The notes under the pieces were generated by a model. The model had not been told where the DNA came from. It made no database searches and saw nothing but the letters and a program-made list of their open reading frames with translations. A program made the position numbers and the translations under genes. This document shows, piece after piece, positions 57,324 through 64,000 of a stretch of DNA of 64,000 nt (position 1 is its first letter; each line of letters begins with the position of its first letter). Source of the stretch: Candidatus Kryptobacter tengchongensis (GTDB taxonomy: Bacteria > Bacteroidota > Ignavibacteria > Kryptoniales > Kryptoniaceae). The DNA lies in the NCBI GenBank assembly GCA_001485605.1, contig FAON01000004.1, forward strand, positions 124,001 through 188,000, read 5' to 3'.

Positions 57324-58445
57324 TTAGCCGAGATACTTCCTGAATTTAAAAACACTGAAACTGAATATGAAAACTCCAAACCCAAGAAGAATTAAAATTT
57401 GTGGATACAGAACTTCAACACCTGCCCCTCTAAGAAAAATTCCACGAAGTATGATCAAAAAGTATTTCAAGGGAATGAAATTGGTAATAAACTTTATCAG
57501 GGGTGGCATACTTTCAACTGGGAAAACGAAGCCAGACAAAACTATATTTGGCATTGCAAAGAAATACGCAGTCATCAACGCTTGTTGCTGCGTTTTTGAT
57601 ATCACAGATGAGAAAATCCCAAGACCAAGTGTAGTCAAGAGGAAAACAAAAGTTGAAACAAACAACAAAAAAACATCACCTCGCAATGGAACCCGAAACC
57701 AGAATTTGCCAACGAGTATAACCGCAATCGCGTCAAATAAACCTATCAAAATAAAGGGTAAAATCTTTCCAAGCAATAATTCATAAGTTTTAATCGGTGT
57801 GACAAGCAAGAGTTCTACAGTTCCCTGTTCTTTTTCTCTAACCATTGTCATTGAGGTCATTATCAATGTCACTGTTATAAGTATCATCCCTATTAACCCG
57901 GGAACCATAAAAGATGTTGATCTTATTTCAGGATTAAACCATATTCTTACCTCAGGCTCGCATAGCGGAATAAATTTAATTCCAAAATTTGAAAGTTTAT
58001 TTTCAACAATTGATATGAATTTATCCATTATAACGCTTGACATGAAACCCATTGCAATTGTTGCGGAGTTTGAATTTGTTCCATCAATTATAATTGGAAG
58101 TTCAAATTTCTCTGATTTAATTATGCTTTTTTCAAAGCCATTTTTGAAGATAACAACCACATCCGCTTTCCCCTTCTTAAGAACCTCGTCAATTTGTTTT
58201 AAATTCTCCAAGTATAACGCAATATCAAATGTTTCACTTGAATTAAGAGCATCTTCTATTGTTCGGGTAAGTTTACTTCTATCCTCATCTAAAATAGCAA
58301 TCCGCACATTTTTAACCTCAAATGTTGCAGCATAACCAAGTATAAGAAGTTGAAGCACGGGTGCAACTATCATTATTCCCACAAGAAGACGATTTCTGCG
58401 AATTTGTGATATCTCTTTCCTAAAAATGGTAAAGATTCTAAACAT
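57324..58445 (-). CDS. ABC-2 type exporter permease (YbhR-like)
   Basis: A 373-residue permease with the ABC-2 layout: one helix at about 20-38, a large extracytoplasmic domain (about 45-170) and five helices from about 178 to 368. Signatures are 'QIRRNRLLVGIMIVAPVLQLLILGYAATF' in parts, 'EKEQGTVELLLVTPI' (the coupling region) and 'SGFVFPVESMPPLIKFI'. The start overlaps the stop of the paired permease (ATG/TAA sharing a base at 58445). It is the second of two permeases in an exporter of the YbhGFSR type. Substrate unknown. The last gene of the unit. Confidence 0.88.
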   Translation of the reverse strand: MFRIFTIFRKEISQIRRNRLLVGIMIVAPVLQLLILGYAATFEVKNVRIAILDEDRSKLTRTIEDALNSSETFDIALYLENLKQIDEVLKKGKADVVVIFKNGFEKSIIKSEKFELPIIIDGTNSNSATIAMGFMSSVIMDKFISIVENKLSNFGIKFIPLCEPEVRIWFNPEIRSTSFMVPGLIGMILITVTLIMTSMTMVREKEQGTVELLLVTPIKTYELLLGKILPFILIGLFDAIAVILVGKFWFRVPLRGDVFLLFVSTFVFLLTTLGLGIFSSVISKTQQQALMTAYFFAMPNIVLSGFVFPVESMPPLIKFITNFIPLKYFLIILRGIFLRGAGVEVLYPQILILLGFGVFIFSFSVFKFRKYLG

Positions 58446-59611
58446 TAAATTTCACGCATTAATTTTTTCAATCTCACCGCTGATGCAATAAAGGTCAATG
58501 ACATGAAAAAGCATAAAATCAAGGTGCTAAAAATATGTTCTTTAATCCCATTTCCTTTCAAAATGATGCCACGAATTATTTCAAGATAATATCTTGCGGG
58601 GATAAAACAGGAAATTAACCTCAACAGGAAAGGCATATTTCTCACAGGGAAAACAAAATCAGATAAAACGAAAGTTGGCACAACCGTTGATATAAAAGCA
58701 AGAGCCATTGTTGATTGCTGGGTTTTTGCAACAGTTGAAATTATCAACCCAAGGTTCAACCCGCATAAAATAAAAACTATAGTTACCAAAAAAAGTAAAG
58801 CTATACTTCCCTTTACTTTAAGATTAAACAAAACAATTCCCGCAAAGAGAATTAAAACCGAATCAAAAAATGCAAGTATTGCATATGGAATTGTTTTACC
58901 CGTAATGATAAAAAACGGATTTAACGGAGTGGATATCAATTTCTCAAAAGAGCCAAGCTCTCTTTCACGCGAAATTGAGAGCGAACTCATCAAAACGGTC
59001 ATTATCATCATTATTAAGCCCATTAAGCCAGGGATAAAGAAATTAACGCTTTTAAGTTCTGGGTTGAACCATATGCGTGGTTTCAAGTCAACAACTGGCA
59101 TCATCTTACCAGTTTTTTTGAAAATAAAACTTTGCACAATATCCCCCGAAAAGCCCTGAATTATTTGCCGAACATACCCAAGAACAACATTTGCAGTATT
59201 TGCATCGCTTCCGTCAATTATAATTTGAATTTTTGCAGGTCTACCTAAACCAATCTGAGCAGAAAAACCCAACGGAATCACAACCCCAACTTTCGCTTTA
59301 CCCGAGATCAAAAAATTATCAATTTCATTAATATCTTCAACTTCACTGTAAAGGTTAAAAAATCCAGAGGAAGTAAACCTATCAATAAATCTCCTGCTAA
59401 ATTGAGTTTTATCAAGGTCACAGACGACGAGACTGGCATTTTTAACATCCATTGTAACCCCATATCCAAAGACGATGAGCAGAAAAAGCGGAATAAAGAT
59501 GATTATTATAATGCTTCTTGGGTCACGAATCAATTGAATAAATTCTTTTAAAACGATGCTAAGAAGAGCTGTAGTTTTTATTTTTTGTGAGAGCAATGAA
59601 AACATCTTCAA
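58445..59611 (-). CDS. ABC-2 type exporter permease (YbhS-like)
   Basis: A 388-residue permease with the same fold as its neighbour: a helix at about 33-52 (IIIIIFIPLFLLIVFGYG), an extracytoplasmic domain (about 55-185) and five further helices. Signatures are 'FIQLIRDPRSI', 'SRERELGSFEKLISTPL' and 'SDFVFPVRNMPFLLRLI'. The start lies 53 nt inside the ATPase gene, which implies coupled translation; an ATG two codons later is equally possible. With the other permease it would form the membrane half of the exporter. Confidence 0.88.
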   Translation of the reverse strand: MKMFSLLSQKIKTTALLSIVLKEFIQLIRDPRSIIIIIFIPLFLLIVFGYGVTMDVKNASLVVCDLDKTQFSRRFIDRFTSSGFFNLYSEVEDINEIDNFLISGKAKVGVVIPLGFSAQIGLGRPAKIQIIIDGSDANTANVVLGYVRQIIQGFSGDIVQSFIFKKTGKMMPVVDLKPRIWFNPELKSVNFFIPGLMGLIMMIMTVLMSSLSISRERELGSFEKLISTPLNPFFIITGKTIPYAILAFFDSVLILFAGIVLFNLKVKGSIALLFLVTIVFILCGLNLGLIISTVAKTQQSTMALAFISTVVPTFVLSDFVFPVRNMPFLLRLISCFIPARYYLEIIRGIILKGNGIKEHIFSTLILCFFMSLTFIASAVRLKKLMREI

Positions 59612-60503
59612 TTGAGGGTTGAATTACTTCAACTTTCTTAAAGTTCAAATTTTTTCTTCTTAAAAAGTTTTCTATCTCAAAAATCTTCTCAGTCGCATTT
59701 TGAACGACGATGTGAATTGAATCGCCAAAGATACCTATATCTTCAATGAAATCAAGAGTTGAGAGAGCACTGTAGCAAAGCGTTAAGTTTTCGGGGATGA
59801 TATTTATAACCTCGCCGTGCATGTATTTTTGTTTTATTTCAGTTGGCGAGTCAATAGCAAGTATCTTCCCTTGAGAAATGAAAGCAATTTTATTACATCT
59901 TTCTGCCTCATCCATATAATGTGTTGTCACAATAACCGTCTTACCTTTTGCGGAAAGAGAATATACAAGATCCCAAAACTGTCTTCTTGAGACAGGGTCA
60001 ACCCCTGATGTCGGTTCATCAAGGAAAACAATTTTTGGCTCATGGACAATTGCAGTCGCAAATGATAACCTCTGCCTCCAACCTCCGGATAGATGCATCG
60101 CAAGTGTCTTCCTGTACTTTTGGAATGAAAGATGCTCAATTATCTCTTCAGTTCTTTGCCTTGCAAGTTTTTTATCATTGAGGTAGACGCCAGCATAGAA
60201 ACTTATATTTTCCTCAACGGTTAAATCATCATAAAGCCCAAATCTTTGAGACATATAACCAATTATTTTCTTGATCTTTTCAGGTTCCTTAACTATTGAA
60301 AACCCACCTACGGTTGCACTTCCAGAGGTTGGGCGAAGCAACCCACAAAGGAGACGAACAAGCGTTGATTTACCAGCGCCATTTGGACCAAGGAGACCAA
60401 AAATTTCACCCTGTTCAACCTTTAAATTAACAGAATCAACAGCGATAAGATCACCAAATTTCTTTGTAAGTTCAAATGTTTCAACATCAAACATTCCCAT
60501 CAC
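59559..60503 (-). CDS. ABC exporter ATP-binding subunit (YbhF-like)
   Basis: A 314-residue single ATPase domain. Walker A GPNGAGKST (about 38-46), Q-loop 'YMSQRFGLYDDLTV' (about 83-96), signature 'LSGGWRQRLSFATAI' (about 139-153), Walker B 'IVFLDEPTSGVDP' (about 158-170) and the H-loop 'TTHYMDEAERC' (about 192-202) are intact. The signature reads LSGGW rather than LSGGQ, as in YbhF-type exporters. The last 70 residues are a substrate-linked regulatory tail. E. coli YbhF has two ATPase domains; here there is one, so two copies are needed per transporter. It overlaps the adaptor gene by 4 nt. Confidence 0.92.
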   Translation of the reverse strand: MMGMFDVETFELTKKFGDLIAVDSVNLKVEQGEIFGLLGPNGAGKSTLVRLLCGLLRPTSGSATVGGFSIVKEPEKIKKIIGYMSQRFGLYDDLTVEENISFYAGVYLNDKKLARQRTEEIIEHLSFQKYRKTLAMHLSGGWRQRLSFATAIVHEPKIVFLDEPTSGVDPVSRRQFWDLVYSLSAKGKTVIVTTHYMDEAERCNKIAFISQGKILAIDSPTEIKQKYMHGEVINIIPENLTLCYSALSTLDFIEDIGIFGDSIHIVVQNATEKIFEIENFLRRKNLNFKKVEVIQPSIEDVFIALTKNKNYSSS

Positions 60504-61465
60504 CTCCGTTTTATTATTTCAACATCTGCTGGCATCCCTGGTTTAAAAATCCCATCTTCGTTTTTAATTTTAACTTTAACTGCATAAACGAGTTTAACTC
60601 TTTCATCTTTCGTTTGAACATTTTTCGGAGTAAATTCAGCCTTTGGTGAGATGAAAACTATAACACCCTTGAAAATTTTACCTGGGTGAGAATCAACCTT
60701 AACATTAACTGAATCACCAACTTTAATCAATCCAATTTCCCTTTCTGGCACATAAATTCTTACATAAACTTCATCAAGCCCAGCAATTTTAGCTACCGGA
60801 GTTCCAGGTGAAACAAATTCACCCACCTCAACAAATTTTTCAAGAACAAAACCAGGAATAGGGGAAACAATTTTTGATCTTTTCAATTGGATCTCCATGC
60901 TTTTTAATTGAGCAATTGCCCTATTGTAATTTGAAAATGCTATTTTTATTTCCTCCTCTCTTGGTCCTTTTTTCAAAATTTCAAGTCTTTTCTTTGCTTC
61001 TTCATACTGAGTTTTGCTTGCTTCGTAAATTGTTTTAATATTGTCAAATTGTTCCTGAGTTATAATTCCATCTTCATACAAGCTTTTAGTTCGTTCAAGT
61101 TGCTTTTGCGCGTTTTCAAAATTAACCCTTGAACGATTTACAATTTCCTCCATCGCTTCAATTTCTTCACTTCTTGCCCCCTTCAACAAAAGCTGATACT
61201 GTAAAAAAAGCGCCTCTGCCTGTGCTTTTGCCTCAACATATCTTTGATAAACTAATTCAGTATCAACCTGACAAAGCACAAAGCCACTATCAACCCTTTC
61301 TCCCTCATCAAAGTTAAGTTTAATGATTTTTCCACCGACTTCTGAGCTTACCACTACTTCCCTTGCTTCAACCGTTCCGCTTGTCTCAAAACTCCCCGAG
61401 TTTTCGTTGTTTGAGCAGGACATAAGAAGAGTTAAAATCAAAGTTAAAATTAAGTGCTTTTGCAT
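60500..61465 (-). CDS. HlyD-family membrane fusion lipoprotein (YbhG-like)
   Basis: A 321-residue adaptor with a lipobox L-L-M-S-C18. Domains are the first lipoyl half ('SSEVGGKIIKLNFDEGERVD'), a coiled-coil hairpin (about 65-180, rich in Glu/Lys/Ala), the second lipoyl half ('IVSPIPGFVLEKFVEVGEFVSPG' in parts) and a beta domain with 'YVPEREIGLIKVGDSVNVKV'. It links the inner-membrane ABC exporter to an outer-membrane channel. The channel (TolC-like) is not in the window. It overlaps the ATPase gene by 4 nt and lies 22 nt after the DUF2279 gene. Gene order matches ybhG-F-S-R. Confidence 0.9.
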   Translation of the reverse strand: MQKHLILTLILTLLMSCSNNENSGSFETSGTVEAREVVVSSEVGGKIIKLNFDEGERVDSGFVLCQVDTELVYQRYVEAKAQAEALFLQYQLLLKGARSEEIEAMEEIVNRSRVNFENAQKQLERTKSLYEDGIITQEQFDNIKTIYEASKTQYEEAKKRLEILKKGPREEEIKIAFSNYNRAIAQLKSMEIQLKRSKIVSPIPGFVLEKFVEVGEFVSPGTPVAKIAGLDEVYVRIYVPEREIGLIKVGDSVNVKVDSHPGKIFKGVIVFISPKAEFTPKNVQTKDERVKLVYAVKVKIKNEDGIFKPGMPADVEIIKRR

Positions 61466-61487
61466 CGCCCATGTGAAAGTTATTTAG

Positions 61488-62378
61488 TTAAAAGTAGAGA
61501 TAATAAAATTCAAGTCCTGGTTTTATCCTCAAAGTTGGCGCTGGAAGATGAATGTAATTTAAGGTGCGAATAACACGGTTTAAAATATCAATCTTCGTAT
61601 CAATTTTTAAGAGATTAAAATCAATCGCAATGTAAAGTTCAGAATAACCCCTTCCTGCATAATTTATGTTTTTTACACTGTATCCGATCGCAAGGTTGAT
61701 AAAATCCGGGATGAATTTTTCAATTTTATGGGGCAATAATTTTTGAAATTCAAAACTCGCCCAGAAGGTCATTCCTTCATAATCGGTATGAAACTGCTTT
61801 TTATAAAGCGCATCTTTCAAACTTCCAACCCGTAAATAGTCAAGCCATGTATAACCAGACGGGGTATAGCTGAATTTAAAAGTTATTGAATTAAGCCCTG
61901 GGAAATATTCTTGTGCCACGGGGAAGAAAGCTCCGAAAACATCTAAAACCGCATCACTTGGGCTAAATCCCCAGCGTGTTGTGAATCCGTCTGTAAGCTC
62001 AACAACCCCAACTTCATATATAACGCTTATTCCAGCCCCAAGGAACGCAGATGTTTTTCCACTAAAACCGACCCATTTAAAAATACTTTTATAAACATCT
62101 GAAAGGACATAAGAAAAATAAAAATGCCCTGCTTTATCAGCTCGCAATAAATCATTCCAATCCTCACGCAAAGTAAATTTTTTCACCTTCGTTGGTTTCC
62201 ACCATACCTGATTGAAATAATCGTAAGTTAAAGCCCCAAACCCAGCAGTTCCAAGCACAACAATTCCAAGCTTGATCTTATTTACCCTCGTTCTCTCAAT
62301 TACAATGCTTGACGAATCACCAAAGACATCGTTTCTTGCGCTTATAAAAAAGATAAACAAAAGCAAAAACTTTGACAT
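61488..62378 (-). CDS. DUF2279-type exported protein
   Basis: A 296-residue protein with a signal peptide (about 1-21) and a helical-hairpin region matching DUF2279: 'WNDLLRADKAGHFYFSYVLSDVY' in parts (about 74-95), with the D-K-x-x-H motif, then 'GISVIYEVGVVELTDGFTTRWGFSPSDAVLDVFGA' in parts (about 119-150), which holds E, D and S residues typical of the family. The C-terminal half is beta-rich and ends with an aromatic strand (GLEFYYLYF), so it may lie in the outer membrane. Function unknown. It is in the MoxR-to-exporter run. Confidence 0.7.
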   Translation of the reverse strand: MSKFLLLFIFFISARNDVFGDSSSIVIERTRVNKIKLGIVVLGTAGFGALTYDYFNQVWWKPTKVKKFTLREDWNDLLRADKAGHFYFSYVLSDVYKSIFKWVGFSGKTSAFLGAGISVIYEVGVVELTDGFTTRWGFSPSDAVLDVFGAFFPVAQEYFPGLNSITFKFSYTPSGYTWLDYLRVGSLKDALYKKQFHTDYEGMTFWASFEFQKLLPHKIEKFIPDFINLAIGYSVKNINYAGRGYSELYIAIDFNLLKIDTKIDILNRVIRTLNYIHLPAPTLRIKPGLEFYYLYF

Positions 62379-62402
62379 CTGAGATATTTTTACATTTTTA
62401 AA

Positions 62403-63170
62403 TTAGCTACCCAAAAATGGAACAAATAAACTTAACACAACCCATACAGCCCATGCACCAAATACAACTAAAAAAGATGATGTGTAATTCTTGTTAAATG
62501 CCTTCGCCATACCAACCGCAAAAACAGCAAGTTGCCAAATTGTGAAAATTTCAATTTTTGACGCAAGTATATATACTTTACTTGTAGAAACTTCCATAAA
62601 AATCGCGGGACTTGCACTCGCAAAAAACGAACCAGTTAAAAAAGCAAGAATTGTTGAAACGATAACCCCAACTGAAGATATTAAACTTGAAAGGGAGTAA
62701 ATTGAGAAAATCGTCATGAATTCAACTTCACCTTTCAAAAACAATCTCCCAAGAAGAAAATAAACAAGTGATACAATTAAAAATACAATTGGAACGCCAA
62801 TCAAAACACCAACTGAGCTAAAAATTTGTTGTGCTCTGCCAAATTCAGCGATTCTTTCCTTTGCCACCTCAGCTTGTTCTTCGGTCATTTTACCTTCCTC
62901 AACAAGTTTGTCTATTCTTTGCTCTTGAAAGATCATCAATGAATCCTTTATTTTTTCATCATTAAATTTTAAAAAGTTTGATAAGATAGCAAGCACAACA
63001 AGCAGAACAATTGGAACAAGCCAGTCAATTACCCGAGGTTTTGCTTTAACAAGATTTTCAAAAACTTCACTTGGTGCTATAAATATCCCCGTTAATTTGT
63101 CAATGAAAGGAATTGGTTTAACTTCTTCTGCGAAACTTGATTCTTGATTAGGCTGGAAGTTTTCTGACAT
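62403..63170 (-). CDS. Yip1-family inner-membrane protein
   Basis: A 255-residue protein with an N-terminal cytoplasmic tail, 'FIDKLTGIFIAPSEVFENLVKAKPRVIDWLVPI' in parts, which is the usual YIP1-domain start in Bacteroidota, and about five membrane helices (47-63, 118-140, 150-175, 190-210, 228-252). A charged amphipathic segment (about 70-112, 'EEGKMTEEQAEVAKERIAEF') sits between helices 1 and 2. Role unknown. It is 12 nt after the MoxR gene and 24 nt before the DUF2279 gene. Confidence 0.8.
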   Translation of the reverse strand: MSENFQPNQESSFAEEVKPIPFIDKLTGIFIAPSEVFENLVKAKPRVIDWLVPIVLLVVLAILSNFLKFNDEKIKDSLMIFQEQRIDKLVEEGKMTEEQAEVAKERIAEFGRAQQIFSSVGVLIGVPIVFLIVSLVYFLLGRLFLKGEVEFMTIFSIYSLSSLISSVGVIVSTILAFLTGSFFASASPAIFMEVSTSKVYILASKIEIFTIWQLAVFAVGMAKAFNKNYTSSFLVVFGAWAVWVVLSLFVPFLGS

Positions 63171-63181
63171 TGTCTTTCTCC

Positions 63182-64000
63182 TTAGATTATTTTTAAAAGT
63201 TTTTCAACTATTTCAACAGTTGATACGCCATCAGCCTCAGCATTAAAGTTTGTCACAAGGCGATGTCTTAAAACTGGCAATGCTACAGCTCTAACATCAT
63301 CTATTGTTGGGGTAAATCTTCCATCTAATATAGCCCGAGCTTTCGCCCCAAGTATGAGATACTGCGAAGCCCTTGGACCCGCCCCCCAACTTATCCAATG
63401 CTTGATGAAATCTGGAGCTCCATTCATGTTTGGTCTCGTTAATGTAACAAGCTTAACAGCATATTCAATCACATTATCTGCAACTGGAACCTTTCGCACA
63501 ACTTCTTGAAGTTTCAAAATTTCAAGTTTGTTGAGGACTTTTTCAACCTCAGGTTGATACAAACTTGTCGTCTTACGGACTATTTCAATTTCCTCATCAA
63601 AACTTGGATAATCTATCCAGATATTAAACATAAATCTATCAAGTTGAGCTTCGGGGAGCGGATATGTCCCCTCCATTTCAATTGGATTTTGAGTCGCAAG
63701 GACAAAAAATGGCTGTTCAAGCTCATAAGTTTGCCCACCAGCTGTGACGCGGTATTCCTGCATTGCTTCAAGAAGTGCGGATTGCGTCTTTGGCGGTGTG
63801 CGATTTATTTCGTCAGCAAGAATTATATTTGCAAAAATTGGACCTTTGACAAACTTGAAGAACTTTTCACCTGTGCTTATATTTTCCTCAATTATCTCAG
63901 TCCCGGTTATATCACTTGGCATAAGGTCTGGCGTAAACTGAATTCGGCTAAATTTTAAATCAAGCGCCTGAGCAAGCGTTTTTATCAGCAATGTTTTGGC
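63182..64000 (-). CDS. MoxR-family AAA+ ATPase, truncated at the window edge
   Basis: The C-terminal 272 codons are visible; the frame is open to the last base (A-K-T-L-L-I-K-T), so the Walker A is cut off just upstream. Present are Walker B 'ANIILADEINRTPPKTQSALLEAM' in parts, sensor 1 'VLATQNPIEMEGTYPLPEAQLDRF' in parts, the arginine finger region and the lid 'WGAGPRASQYLI'. MoxR ATPases act as chaperones for metal or cofactor insertion and are often followed by vWA-domain genes. Here a Yip1 gene follows instead. Any vWA partner would lie outside the window. Confidence 0.93.
   Translation of the reverse strand, partial: AKTLLIKTLAQALDLKFSRIQFTPDLMPSDITGTEIIEENISTGEKFFKFVKGPIFANIILADEINRTPPKTQSALLEAMQEYRVTAGGQTYELEQPFFVLATQNPIEMEGTYPLPEAQLDRFMFNIWIDYPSFDEEIEIVRKTTSLYQPEVEKVLNKLEILKLQEVVRKVPVADNVIEYAVKLVTLTRPNMNGAPDFIKHWISWGAGPRASQYLILGAKARAILDGRFTPTIDDVRAVALPVLRHRLVTNFNAEADGVSTVEIVEKLLKII

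Noticed and set aside
57367-58335. Plus-strand frames of 139 and 178 codons opposite the ABC permease
   Set aside because: They lie inside a clear permease gene, have no SD or family motif, and use codons unlike the neighbours.
1-64000. tRNA, rRNA, CRISPR arrays, intact insertion sequences, replication origin
   Set aside because: None of the usual marks (cloverleaf with CCA end, spaced direct repeats, transposase motifs, DnaA-box clusters) was seen on either strand by eye; short structured RNAs could be missed.

Overview
The window comes from an AT-rich Gram-negative bacterium of the Bacteroidota/FCB group. The evidence is a type IX secretion system (T9SS) with porU and porV, cargo proteins carrying T9SS sorting domains, a TonB receptor with a carboxypeptidase-regulatory-like domain, LpxH, and promoters of the TTG-N20-TAnnTTTg type. 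Presence of a type IV pilus beside the T9SS, together with a heptad-repeat nuclease of a kind I associate with hot-spring organisms, makes a thermophilic Ignavibacteria/Kryptonia-like lineage plausible. That placement is inference. No tRNA, rRNA, CRISPR array or intact insertion sequence was seen, and genes are packed with very short gaps.

Region 1 (1-12.9 kb, minus) is a type IV pilus operon read from pilin to secretin: pilin, terminator, pilC, pilB, three pilin-like/minor pilus proteins, pilT, a PilM-PilN fusion, a PilO-PilP fusion, a short secretin and a surface lipoprotein. The operon continues off the left edge. Region 2 (13.1-21.3 kb, minus) is a housekeeping run: a B12-type radical SAM/DUF2344 fusion, RNase G, a small transaldolase, gcvT, comB, a TPR membrane protein and a four-helix membrane protein. 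Region 3 (21.4-25.4 kb, plus) holds murA and an apparently self-regulated ECF sigma locus: sigma, zinc anti-sigma, Spy-like protein and an RND/MacA-type adaptor without its pump.

Region 4 (25.4-39.5 kb) mixes an amber-interrupted Uma2 nuclease gene, an SRPBCC protein, rpmE, nagB and a GlmU-like nucleotidyltransferase. These are followed by a plus-strand envelope/folate operon (ymdB-like phosphodiesterase, folD, lpxH, PBP1A, TPR protein, a secreted Bacteroidota family), the coiled-coil nuclease and a Tat-type aldo/keto reductase. Region 5 (39.2-57.2 kb, minus) is the outer-surface block: a T9SS beta-helix cargo with a TonB receptor, then porU, porV, a T9SS-sorted protein with a ruined M6 protease site, a peptidase-MA/TolB-propeller/beta-barrel hybrid, DUF5683 and a metalloenzyme. 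Region 6 (57.3-64 kb, minus) is a run from a truncated MoxR ATPase through Yip1 and DUF2279 proteins into an HlyD/ABC-2 exporter.

The points I would look at first are a 29-bp imperfect inverted repeat that encloses the porU start region, the catalytically dead M6-like protein next to porV, the three-part hybrid barrel, the ECF locus with a near-leaderless autoregulatory promoter, pilins with apparently two-residue leaders, and the 26-heptad nuclease.
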